A model generated the notes under the pieces. The model saw nothing but the letters and a program-made list of their open reading frames with translations, ran no database searches and had not been told where the DNA came from. Below are positions 52,862-60,786 of a stretch of 64,000 bases of DNA, piece after piece. Position 1 is the stretch's first letter. The number at the start of each line of letters is the position of its first letter. Made by a program: the position numbers and the translations under genes. The DNA is from Bifidobacterium simiarum (GTDB taxonomy: Bacteria > Actinomycetota > Actinomycetes > Actinomycetales > Bifidobacteriaceae), in the NCBI RefSeq assembly GCF_002802905.1, contig NZ_PEBK01000004.1, forward strand, positions 62,001 to 126,000, read 5' to 3'.

Positions 52862-53053
52862 AGTCTCGCGTCCGCTCGACAGCCCCCGCCGGCGGGGGCG
52901 AGACTCCCGTCGTCTCATCCGATCAGCGAATTTTGCGCCCGCCGGCGGGAGCTGGACGCCGGAGGCGGACTGAGGGTGGTCGAGTGATGTGCTTCGCTGA
53001 CTTCAGGCTTCCCCCTCTGGGGGAAGCTGTCGGCGTAGGCCGACTGATGAGGG
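52862..53053. repeat. Three stacked two-hairpin repeats
   Basis: A GCCCCCGCCGGCGGGGGC palindrome (about 52880), a GCCCGCCGGCGGGAGC copy with GACTGAGGGTGGTCG tail (52936-52983), and a GCTTCCCCCTCTGGGGGAAG copy with GACTGATGAGG tail (53010-53053). No gene lies between 52533 and 53265. Confidence 0.8.
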
Positions 53054-53085
53054 GCCAATTGGCGTCGCCGCGTCCGTCGGTAGCC

Positions 53086-53259
53086 GAGGGGAGGAGCCTG
53101 TGCAGGCTCCGACGGTCGCATATGTGGCTTGACAGATGGGGGCTAAATCCAGCTGTCGAATCACGATGCCGAGGCGTGAAGGCGACAGTCCGGTGGACTG
53201 TCGGTAGCCGAGGGGAGGAGCCTTTACAGGCTCCGACGGTCGCATATGTGGTTCGACAG
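53086..53259. repeat. 50-bp direct repeat pair near the pmt end
   Basis: Copies 53086-53135 and 53210-53259 start GTCGGTAGCCGAGGGGAGGA, contain an AGGAGCCT/AGGCTCC hairpin, and end with GCATATGTGG and GACAG. The period is 124 bp. Confidence 0.85.
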
Positions 53260-53294
53260 CTGCGGTTAGATCCAGCTGTCAAACCACATATGCG
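53241..53294 (-). terminator. 22-bp hairpin spanning the pmt stop codon
   Basis: The arms 53241-53262 and 53273-53294 pair with one mismatch (CGCATATGTGGTTCGACAGC against its complement). One arm encodes the last residues of Pmt and overlaps the direct repeat, so the repeat and the gene end appear to have co-evolved or been copied. No T-tract. Confidence 0.6.
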
Positions 53295-54924
53295 ACAGCC
53301 AAAACTCATACGGCACGGGCATGGCGGTCCAGATCGGGTAGAAGAACACGGAGATCACGGTGATGACGAATAGCACGCCGCCCATGATCCACCAGAACGT
53401 GAAGGCGTTCAGGGTGCGGTGCAGCCAGTCCGCCACGTAGACGAATCCGAGGATTACCCATGGCAGGATCGCGATGGCGTAGAACGTGAACGTGGTGCGG
53501 TTGAGGTACTGCGCCCAGGGCAGCCATCCGCCGAGGAATCCGGCGAGCACCGCCCAGATCCTCCAGTCGCCGCGCTTCACCGCCACGGCGATGATTACGC
53601 CGACGATCACGCATGCCGACCCGATCCACCAGATCAGCGGATTGCCCAGCGAGGTGACCGCCGAAATGCATTTGGAGTTCGGCGCCAGCGCGCACAGTCC
53701 GGGATGCTGGTCGTCGGGGAATTCGTACCAGTAGAAGCTGGTCGGCCGCTGCTGGATCGGCCAGGTCAGCGGATTGGCCTTGTAGTCGTGCGGGGCGTCG
53801 AGCGTGGTGTGGAACTGCCACATCTGTACGTGATACTGCACGAACGATCGCAGCGACTCCGGCAGCCAGGTGATGCCCTCGCCGGGATGGTTCGCCGCCC
53901 AGTCATGCATGTAGGAATCGGGGTGGATGAACCAGCTGATCCATCCGGCCAGATACGTGGCGATGTAAACGGGCACCATATACAGGGCGGCGAGGATACC
54001 GTCCTTCCAGATTCCGGTGCCCAGCCAGCCGCGGAAACCGGCCTGCCGCCGCTCCCACGCGTCCCAGAACACGCTGATCACGCAGAATACGGCGAAGAAG
54101 TAGGCGCCCGACCATTTCACGCCGGTGGTCAGACCCAGCAGTACGGCCGCGGCGAGACGCCACCATGAGAACGCGATGATCGGTCCGGTGGCGTCGAGCT
54201 GGAGCTTCAGATGCCCCTGACGGTCGGCGACCGGAATCCATTTGGCATGGCGCTGCCTCGCCGCGCGATCATAGGCCTCCCGCAGTCGCTTCCGCGCCCA
54301 GTCCCGGTGTCCCAGCAGGCACAGCAGGGCGGACAGGGCGAACAGCATGATGAAGTTGTCGAGCAGTGCCGTACGGCTCAAGGTGATCGCCATGCCGTCG
54401 ATGGCCATCAGAAATCCGCCGACTAGGGCCATCGGCAGGGACCGGAACAGTCGCAGAATCACCCGGCAGAGCACGACGATGGCGATGGTGCCGACCAAAG
54501 CGGTGGAGAACCGCCATGCGAACGGGTTCTCGGCACCGCCGAACAGTTTGAGCCCCACGGCGATGCACCATTTGCCCACCGGGGGATGCACCACGTATTC
54601 CGCGGATTGCAGCCAGTCGGTGAGATGCTGGCCGTTGGCGAAATACTCGTCGATCTTGACGCCGTTCAGCACTTCCGGCCAGTCCCGCGGCTCTCCGGTC
54701 AGCAGCATCGTCCAGGCGTCCTTGACGTAATACGTTTCGTCGAACACCACGGCCCGCGGCGATCCCAGACGGATGAACCGCAGCAATCCGCCGAACACGG
54801 CCATCAGGATCGGCCACACCCATCCCGCCAGACGGGGATTCATCTCGGGCAGGCGAAGCCGCTTCCCCGACCGGGCCGCCGGCTGTCCGCCGTGTGATCT
54901 GGTTGCTGATGCGCTGCTGTTCAT
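53266..54924 (-). CDS. pmt: Protein O-mannosyltransferase (GT39)
   Basis: A 552-aa multi-pass membrane enzyme transferring mannose from polyprenyl-phosphate mannose to secreted proteins. Catalytic Asp-Glu is in RAVVFDETYYVKDAW near residue 62; HPPVGKWCIAVGLKLFG and DGMAITLSRTALLDNFIMLF are family segments, and the C-terminal 4TM domain follows PYEFWLSHMWFD. About eleven hydrophobic helices are visible. The N-terminus is basic and Ser-rich. Actinobacterial Pmt works with the Sec system. Isolated, with a hairpin at its end. Confidence 0.93.
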   Translation of the reverse strand: MNSSASATRSHGGQPAARSGKRLRLPEMNPRLAGWVWPILMAVFGGLLRFIRLGSPRAVVFDETYYVKDAWTMLLTGEPRDWPEVLNGVKIDEYFANGQHLTDWLQSAEYVVHPPVGKWCIAVGLKLFGGAENPFAWRFSTALVGTIAIVVLCRVILRLFRSLPMALVGGFLMAIDGMAITLSRTALLDNFIMLFALSALLCLLGHRDWARKRLREAYDRAARQRHAKWIPVADRQGHLKLQLDATGPIIAFSWWRLAAAVLLGLTTGVKWSGAYFFAVFCVISVFWDAWERRQAGFRGWLGTGIWKDGILAALYMVPVYIATYLAGWISWFIHPDSYMHDWAANHPGEGITWLPESLRSFVQYHVQMWQFHTTLDAPHDYKANPLTWPIQQRPTSFYWYEFPDDQHPGLCALAPNSKCISAVTSLGNPLIWWIGSACVIVGVIIAVAVKRGDWRIWAVLAGFLGGWLPWAQYLNRTTFTFYAIAILPWVILGFVYVADWLHRTLNAFTFWWIMGGVLFVITVISVFFYPIWTAMPVPYEFWLSHMWFDSWI

Positions 54925-54993
54925 GTCTCCAGCCTATTGCCCGGTCACGAAAGTCGGGAGATATCTCCCTGTTTTTGTGTCACGGTTGTTGCG

Positions 54994-55401
54994 TCACAGT
55001 ACCGCGGAGATCAGCAGCAGGACGAGGGCGATCGCCGGGCATGCGAACTGCTTGACGGCCGCGCCGCGCTTGTCCGGGCTGCCGGTGAACAGCACCATGG
55101 CGGCGAGCGACATGGACGCGGCGCCGGCGACCATCAGCGTCACGCCGACGGTGGTCGTGCCGATCAGGACGAGCGCCGCGCCCGCCAGCGCCATGATGCC
55201 GAGAAACAGATTGTAGAAGCCCTGATTGTAGGCCATTTCCTTCGTCGCCTCGGCTTCCCGGGCCGAGGGGATGGAGAACGTCTTCATCGTCTTCGGATCG
55301 GTCCACCGGAACGATTCCAGAACGAAGATCAGGACGTGAAGCAGTCCGGCGAGAATCGCGAACACGCAGGATGCGGTCAGCGTAATCGATGCCAGTGTCA
55401 T
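54994..55401 (-). CDS. DUF1304 membrane protein
   Basis: A 135-aa protein with four hydrophobic helices and the family pattern LHVLIFVLESFRW, then EMAYNQGFYNLFLGIMAL. Starts MTLASITLTAS after AAAGGAATCGACCG; upstream in-frame codons are not family-like. The function of DUF1304 is unknown. Separate from pmt by 69 bp, same strand, possibly cotranscribed. Confidence 0.9.
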   Translation of the reverse strand: MTLASITLTASCVFAILAGLLHVLIFVLESFRWTDPKTMKTFSIPSAREAEATKEMAYNQGFYNLFLGIMALAGAALVLIGTTTVGVTLMVAGAASMSLAAMVLFTGSPDKRGAAVKQFACPAIALVLLLISAVL

Positions 55402-55500
55402 CGGTCGATTCCTTTCCGTATGCGGATAACCGCACATAGGGTAGCAGCCATCCCCGCCGGGATTCGGCCGATCGTCGATGGTCGATCGGGGGCGATCGGT

Positions 55501-55980
55501 TCAGCCGCGATTGTCGAACATCTGCAGGAGCATCTTGCTCGGTTCGAGCGCGTAGACGGTGTGGGGCAGTCGCGCGCTCAGGTAGACGATGCCGCCGGCG
55601 GTGAGTTCGACCGTACGGTCGCCGCCGCCGATGCGCAGTCGGCCTTCGAGCACCTGAATCGTCACCGGCATGGCCGCGGTGTGCTCGCTCAACGCCTGAT
55701 CCTTGTCAAAGGCGAACAGCACGGCGCGCAGACCGTCCTCCCGCAGTACCGTGCGGGATACCGTGGCCTCCTCCTGGATGTCGATCAGCGAGGCCAGATC
55801 GGCGACATGGCTCAGATGCGGTTCGACCGAGATGGCATGGCCCTCGGCGTCATGACGGCACTGGCACTTGCCGTGCTGGCAGTGCTGGGTGTCGTGGGTG
55901 TCGTTGGTGTGCTGGGGGTCGTGGGTTTCGTGGTTGTCGTGGCACTGGCACTTGCTGTGCTGGGTGGTTTCGTCGGTCAT
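55501..55980 (-). CDS. Cupin-domain protein with His/Cys-rich N-terminus
   Basis: A 159-aa protein. The C-terminal 100 residues are a single cupin barrel (LSEHTAAMPVTIQVLEGRLR, LTAGGIVYLSARLPHTVYAL), with His residues that could bind one metal. The N-terminal 48 residues hold 10 His and 5 Cys in motifs such as KCQCH and KCQCRH, which is unlike a normal cupin. I infer metal binding or sensing. GGAGTCC lies before the start. Methyltransferase gene upstream on the same strand. Confidence 0.85.
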   Translation of the reverse strand: MTDETTQHSKCQCHDNHETHDPQHTNDTHDTQHCQHGKCQCRHDAEGHAISVEPHLSHVADLASLIDIQEEATVSRTVLREDGLRAVLFAFDKDQALSEHTAAMPVTIQVLEGRLRIGGGDRTVELTAGGIVYLSARLPHTVYALEPSKMLLQMFDNRG

Positions 55981-56113
55981 GGCGGACTCCTATCTGTTCG
56001 TATCTGTTCGGCTGGGGTGTTGGGTGGATGATGACTGCGTCGATGCGGTCACCAGGGTCATCATCCATTATCCGTTGGCTTGTTCCCGCTGTCTTGTCGC
56101 ATGTTCTGTGTTG

Positions 56114-57061
56114 TCACGCCGTCGGCTTGCGCACGACGAAGGCGATGCCGGTGAGCTCGTCGCGGTACCGGTTGAACGTGGATTTCATGCCGAGCACGCG
56201 GGCGCGAATATCCTTGTTTCGCAGCACATTACGCAGGATGCGCAGCACGCCGGCCGGTCCCTCGTCGGCGAGGTTGCGGCGCATGTCCAGCAGGGCCATC
56301 GGTTCCTGACCGCTCCACAGCACCTCGAATCCCTGCGATTCCAACAGTTCGCGCCACTCGGCCTCGGTGAGCGGACGGGCGTTCACCTTGATGCTGCGGG
56401 CCAGTGCCTTGCGGATCTCATCCTTGACGGATTCGTCCAGATCGTCCGGCTTGAGACCGAGCTCGTGAATCGAATAGGTGCCGCCGGCGCGCAGCAATCG
56501 GAATGCCTCGCCGATGATCGCCCGCTTGCCACGGTCGGACTGCATGGTGAGCATGGCCTCGCCGATCACCGCGTCGGCGCTGTTCGATTCGAGACCGGTA
56601 TCGGCGGCGTCGCGCAGCACGCAGCTTGCGGGGATGGGAGTCTGGTCGGTGGTGGTGCGGTCGGTGGTGGGCTGGGCTGTGGCGGTCTGGCTTTCGGTGA
56701 GTTTGGTGAGGATGTCCACGACCTGCGGATCGCGGTCCACGCCGCGGTAGCTCTTCGGCCGCCGGTCCAGAATCGCTCTGGTGGTCAGGCCGAGGCCGGG
56801 GGCGAACTCGACGACGTCACGGTCGGCGAGATCGGTGTGGGCGAGCATGCGTTCGGTGAGTTTCCTGCCGCCGGGGCGCAGGACGCGCTTGCCGATGCGG
56901 GCCAGCAGCCAGTGCCCCTGCAGGTGGGCGGGGTCGCGATCGGACTGCGGCAATGGCAGGGCTGCGTTGGGATTGGTGGTGGCGGTGTTGGTGCCGGCGT
57001 TGGAGTCAGTATTGGCGTTGGGTTTGAGGCCGTTGCGGCTGTTGATGCTGTTGTCGGTCAT
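56114..57061 (-). CDS. Class I SAM-dependent methyltransferase
   Basis: A 315-aa protein with the SAM motif VVEFAPGLGLTTRAIL (Gly-rich loop, about residues 84-99), the acidic YRGVDRDPQVVD, and EAFRLLRAGGTYSIHEL after it. A 45-residue Asn/Thr-rich N-terminus and an insertion ESQTATAQPTTDRTTTDQTP (about 120-142) interrupt the fold. The substrate is unknown; the pattern is that of small-molecule methyltransferases. The cupin gene follows 133 bp downstream and may be functionally linked. Confidence 0.88.
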   Translation of the reverse strand: MTDNSINSRNGLKPNANTDSNAGTNTATTNPNAALPLPQSDRDPAHLQGHWLLARIGKRVLRPGGRKLTERMLAHTDLADRDVVEFAPGLGLTTRAILDRRPKSYRGVDRDPQVVDILTKLTESQTATAQPTTDRTTTDQTPIPASCVLRDAADTGLESNSADAVIGEAMLTMQSDRGKRAIIGEAFRLLRAGGTYSIHELGLKPDDLDESVKDEIRKALARSIKVNARPLTEAEWRELLESQGFEVLWSGQEPMALLDMRRNLADEGPAGVLRILRNVLRNKDIRARVLGMKSTFNRYRDELTGIAFVVRKPTA

Positions 57062-57242
57062 TGGTCGAAATGCTACCGACGGCGGTGATGCGGCACAAGA
57101 GTGTTGCGTAGGAAAATGTCGATCGTGACCGGGATCACAGCGATGGGATCACAGCGACGGAATCACAGCGACGGGCGGGGTGAGTTCGATGGGAAGACCT
57201 CAACGAGATGAGGTGCATAGGGGATGAGATGAGACGTATGGG

Positions 57243-57314
<72 letters not shown>

Positions 57315-57315
57315 G

Positions 57316-57397
57316 TGGCGGATAGTGGATTCGAACCACTGAAGCACGAAGCGGCTGATTTACAGTCAGCTCCCTTTGACCGCTTGGGAAATCCGCC
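57316..57397 (-). tRNA. tRNA-Tyr (GTA)
   Basis: An 82-nt class II tRNA with a long variable arm. Acceptor GGCGGAT/ATCCGCC, anticodon loop CTGTAAA with anticodon GTA, T-arm AGTGGTTCGAATCCACT. It lies one nucleotide upstream of tRNA-Thr, so the two are one transcript. Confidence 0.95.
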
Positions 57398-57941
57398 AGT
57401 CTGTTTCCCTCGGCGATCGAAGCCCTGCCCGCTCGCTTCAGGCAACCTGAACATCATGGCACGGAGGTGCGCGACGCGCAAGTCGATCGATCCCTGATTG
57501 TTCTCTATACAGACCCCGTCTCAAAATATGTGCGGAGCGGGTTGTGCGGAGCGAAGGGTCTGGCGCGGAATGGCAAAAAGACGACATAGGCCATTCCGTG
57601 ACGGTGCCCATCATGGCCCATAGTCGGCGGTCGTTGCAATTTCAACGTTTCTGATGGTCGCGGAATACGACGTATCGTCGAAACGTGGCTCCGTGCCAAA
57701 TCGGTTGTCACGGAAACGGAGATGACGGTTTTCCGACGTTCCGTACCCCGATTTTCCGGCACGGAACGCCGTATCGCATGACATATCGATTTCGTGCCGA
57801 ATCCGGTGTCGGACAGGTGGGTCACATCGGTATCGTGAATACGATCCCAGCTCTCTTCTCCTTTGAATCAGCACGAACCTGCGAGTACTATAACCAGTCA
57901 AAAGAGGCAAGGCAGCTCATTTAAGGTTGAAAGCGTGGCGT
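57398..57941. other. Gap between tRNA-Tyr and the nuclease gene
   Basis: No gene is seen. The palindrome CGTTGCAATTTCAACG lies at 57632-57647, followed by GACGTATCGTCGAAACGTGG and paired ACGGAAACGG/CCGTTCC-like segments at 57700-57780 with palindromic character. Confidence 0.5.
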
Positions 57942-59180
57942 ATGTCGGATAACCAACCGTCAATTGAAGTGCAGGCGATGAGAATGCTTGCGGATGATGA
58001 TTTTCTTGCGCTTGATTCTCGGCTGAATCGTCCCAATGTATTCGAAGCCGTGAATCTGGGACATGAAGAGATTCGGCACTCAGCCTTTCTCGCATGGTTG
58101 TTGAACCCCTCGAATCCGCACGGGTTGGGTGATTTGTTCATCCGGCGATTGCTTGCGGAGCTTTTCGAAGAGAATCCCGCCGGCGGCTTTGCCTCGTTGG
58201 CTGCGGATGATTTGACGGACCTGAAAGTCGTTCGTGAATCTGAATCGAACATCGACCTCCTCATTCGCACTCGAGACGATCGTTTGGTGGTATGCGTCGA
58301 AAACAAGATTTTTTCTGGTCTGCATGATCGACAGCTTGATAAGTACCATCGGTATGTCGAAGACATGTATGGGGATTATCGTTACCGGCTATATGTGTTG
58401 TTGACTCCTGCCGGCTATGAACCTGCAGATGACCAGAGCGAGAATCCTTCCTCATGGTTGCCGTTCTCATATTCATCATTGGCCGGAGTGATGGAATCCT
58501 TGATTCCGTATGCCAATGACCGTGCGCGCATCTGCATAGAAGACTACATTTCGGTGCTGAAGAAGGAGAGCATCATGGAAGACGACGAACTGGACGAGCT
58601 CGCGTCAAACCTGTACGGAAGGTACCGCGGAGTTTCTGACTTGGTCAATGAACGTTGCGCGGGGCAGGCTGGAATCGCCGGTTATCTTCGTGGCATCTAC
58701 CTATCTGTCCTGAACGAGGATAAGGATTCCGGCGGTTTCTCTGACTGCGCGCCCATGGACTCCACTGGAGCCTATTTGTCATTCCATACTGTTGCCATGG
58801 ACGAATACCTGCATAATGACCGTTCTCGGGCAGGGTCGTGGGGGGCCGCCAGCGATACCTATCAATATTGGGTGTATCCGAGCCTGCTGAAGCCGACTAT
58901 TAAGCTGGAACTCGGACCTTCCGGTCAGCCATCGGATGTCATTCAGGCGATGGAATCGCTTCGGAAAGTGGCGAAGGCCCGGAACCCCGAAATCAGCCCG
59001 GCCAATCGGTACCGCGTGATCAAATCCATTCCCACACGTATCGACGAGACTGAGACGGTTAATGCGGATGATATCGATGTCGAGGCCATCAAGAAGAAAC
59101 TCCGTAAGGCTATAAACAGTATGCTTGACTTCGAGAAAAAAGCACTTGCCGAGCTCGGGACTATGCCTGTCGTCGGATGA
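57942..59180 (+). CDS. PD-(D/E)XK nuclease-like protein
   Basis: A 412-aa protein of the PD-(D/E)XK nuclease superfamily (PDDEXK_4 type). EIRHSAFLAWLLNPSNPHGLG and the catalytic series NIDLLIRTRDDRLVVCVENKI, followed by QLDKYHRYV, fit the family's E..D..ENK..QL..Y pattern. The C-terminal half has no recognised domain. Lower GC and more AT-rich codons than core genes suggest transfer. Members occur in defence islands, so a restriction role is possible. The start is uncertain; AAGG lies near TTG 57927 and 14 nt before ATG 57942. Confidence 0.78.
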   Translation: MSDNQPSIEVQAMRMLADDDFLALDSRLNRPNVFEAVNLGHEEIRHSAFLAWLLNPSNPHGLGDLFIRRLLAELFEENPAGGFASLAADDLTDLKVVRESESNIDLLIRTRDDRLVVCVENKIFSGLHDRQLDKYHRYVEDMYGDYRYRLYVLLTPAGYEPADDQSENPSSWLPFSYSSLAGVMESLIPYANDRARICIEDYISVLKKESIMEDDELDELASNLYGRYRGVSDLVNERCAGQAGIAGYLRGIYLSVLNEDKDSGGFSDCAPMDSTGAYLSFHTVAMDEYLHNDRSRAGSWGAASDTYQYWVYPSLLKPTIKLELGPSGQPSDVIQAMESLRKVAKARNPEISPANRYRVIKSIPTRIDETETVNADDIDVEAIKKKLRKAINSMLDFEKKALAELGTMPVVG

Positions 59181-59369
59181 CCTCGCCGGCTTCGACGCCG
59201 TTCATGTAGTCGCGCAGTACGACTGTATGGTTGACCAGCGGATCCTTGGCTGCATACAGGAGCGCACCGGATCATGTCCGAACCATTTCCGCAGTTCGGG
59301 CGATGGCGCGATGTCCTTCATCCACAGGTCAAGTGAGGCGCGCTGCCTGTTCGTCGTTGTTGCTGCCAT
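59161..59369 (-). pseudogene. DUF488 remnant, truncated and frameshifted
   Basis: LDLWMKDIAPSPELRKWFGH, matching the core of DUF488 proteins, is followed in a different frame by VNHTVVLRDYMNGVEAGEVI. Neither frame is complete and the N-terminal half is missing. ATG at 59369 overlaps the PhzF stop. The last bases overlap the nuclease gene on the other strand. It looks like a dead fragment. Confidence 0.7.
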
Positions 59370-60193
59370 CAGTCGGGCAGGATGGTGCCGGTGGAGAACA
59401 GCGCCGCGCTGCCGCCGAGACTGACTCGGCCGTTGCTGACCGTGGCGTGGATGACGCCGCCGCGCGCCGATGCCTGATATGCGGTGAGTGCGGGTTTGCC
59501 GAGGCGTTTGCTCCAGTACGGCAGGATGTGGCAGTGGCCGGAACCGCAGACCGGGTCCTCGGGAACGTTGAGCTTCGGCGCGAACGAGCGGGATACGCAG
59601 TCGAAGCCCGAATCCGCGTCGCCGACCGCCGTGACGTTGGCCAGCAGGCCGGGCAGATCCTTGAGCAGTTCCTGATCGGGATCGAGGTTGCGCACGGTCT
59701 GTTCGTCGGGCATCACGCACAGCAGGTCGCGGCCGAGCCACGCCTCGATGGGGCGCGCGCCCAGCGCCAGTTCCATCGCATCGGTGACCGGCGTGGGCTT
59801 CAGATCGAAGGCGGGGAAATCCATCGTGAACACGTCGCCGGCGTGGTCGTTGACACCGTCCCCGCTGCCACGACGCCGGGTCACGGTCAGCACGCCGCTC
59901 ATCGTGCGGAACCGCACCACATCGGCGTCCGGCTCAACGAACCGCAGGATCACGTACGCCGTGGCGAGCGTCGCGTGCCCGCATAGGTCGATCTCGCCGC
60001 CCGGCGTGAACCAGCGCAGGCGCCATCCTTCCGGTTCGCGCACCGCAAACGCGGTCTCGGAGAACCGGTTCTCCATCGCGATATCCGCCATCAGTTCGTC
60101 CGGGGGCCATGATTCCGGTAGGCACACCGCCGCCGGGTTGCCTCTGAACACCCTGTCCGTGAACGCGTCCACCACATACTGTTTGATAGCCAT
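59369..60193 (-). CDS. PhzF-family isomerase/epimerase
   Basis: A 274-aa enzyme of the PhzF/diaminopimelate-epimerase fold. The general acid/base Glu is in NRFSETAFAV; RWFTPGGEIDLCGHATLATAYV and the second-half DPVCGSGHCHILPYW are conserved. An Asp/Gly insertion (RGSGDGVNDHAGD, about 108-120) is present. The start follows AAGGGAATGGACC. Biochemical role is unknown outside phenazine producers. A DUF488 fragment follows in the same direction. Confidence 0.9.
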   Translation of the reverse strand: MAIKQYVVDAFTDRVFRGNPAAVCLPESWPPDELMADIAMENRFSETAFAVREPEGWRLRWFTPGGEIDLCGHATLATAYVILRFVEPDADVVRFRTMSGVLTVTRRRGSGDGVNDHAGDVFTMDFPAFDLKPTPVTDAMELALGARPIEAWLGRDLLCVMPDEQTVRNLDPDQELLKDLPGLLANVTAVGDADSGFDCVSRSFAPKLNVPEDPVCGSGHCHILPYWSKRLGKPALTAYQASARGGVIHATVSNGRVSLGGSAALFSTGTILPD

Positions 60194-60305
60194 GGTCCAT
60201 TCCCTTCCCGCGGAATCGATTCGGCTCGTGTGATTGCGCGACCGATGGCAGCCATCGATAGGCCTTCAAACACGCATTTTGGTCTATAACCCCGAAAACA
60301 GCATG

Positions 60306-60369
60306 AAAAAGGGGTTCCGGCGAACTGCCGAAACCCCTGATGGCGGAGGATACGAGACCCCAACCTTCA
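60306..60369. repeat. tRNA-Ser 3'-end-like direct repeat, left copy
   Basis: Matches 62618-62681. Read on the minus strand, it has GTCTCGCATCCTCCGCCA, the 3' end of a typical bifidobacterial tRNA-Ser, followed by a GGGGTTTCGGC...GCCGGAACCCC hairpin and T-tract. No whole tRNA-Ser is present. Looks like an att remnant. Confidence 0.65.
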
Positions 60370-60478
60370 CGCCCTCTCGTTCCTACTGCTGACTGGTGTT
60401 TCGCGTTTCGATGGTTCCGCGGACTCATCTTCGCGCTCATTCGATGCGAACAGGGGAGTTCGTTCCTGCATCAGGGGT

Positions 60479-60560
60479 GCCGTGACGGGCCTTCGCGGTG
60501 CCGTGGCATTGCCTTCGCTGAGTTCTGCACTGAATAGTCATTCAACGCTGAATTCAGCGT
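60479..60560. repeat. CTGAATTCAG-containing segment, left copy
   Basis: Shares GTGACGGG and GCATTGCCTTCGCTGA... with 62766-62905, ending in the palindrome CGCTGAATTCAGCG (60547-60560). Confidence 0.6.
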
Positions 60561-60673
60561 AGATTCAGCGTATCGCTCTCAGCCGATTGCGGAAGCGCAC
60601 CTAGTGGGGGGCCTGCGGCTTCCTCTCTCGGATTGCTTGTGAAGCTTCAAGATACCCGCACATTACGCTACAT

Positions 60674-60748
60674 ACCTAGGAACTTGACCGTGGAACCTAG
60701 GAAGTCTACTGTGGAACCTAGGAAGTTGATGGGTTTGTGTTCCTAGGT
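60674..60748. repeat. CCTAGG iterons upstream of the ATPase gene
   Basis: ACCTAGGAA occurs at 60674, 60695 and 60716 (directly repeated, 21-bp spacing), and TTCCTAGGT in reverse at 60740. Four more copies lie after the gene. Confidence 0.85.
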
Positions 60749-60786
60749 TGTTTCCCAGGTTCTTCTTCGACGTGCAGGGAGGTCCC

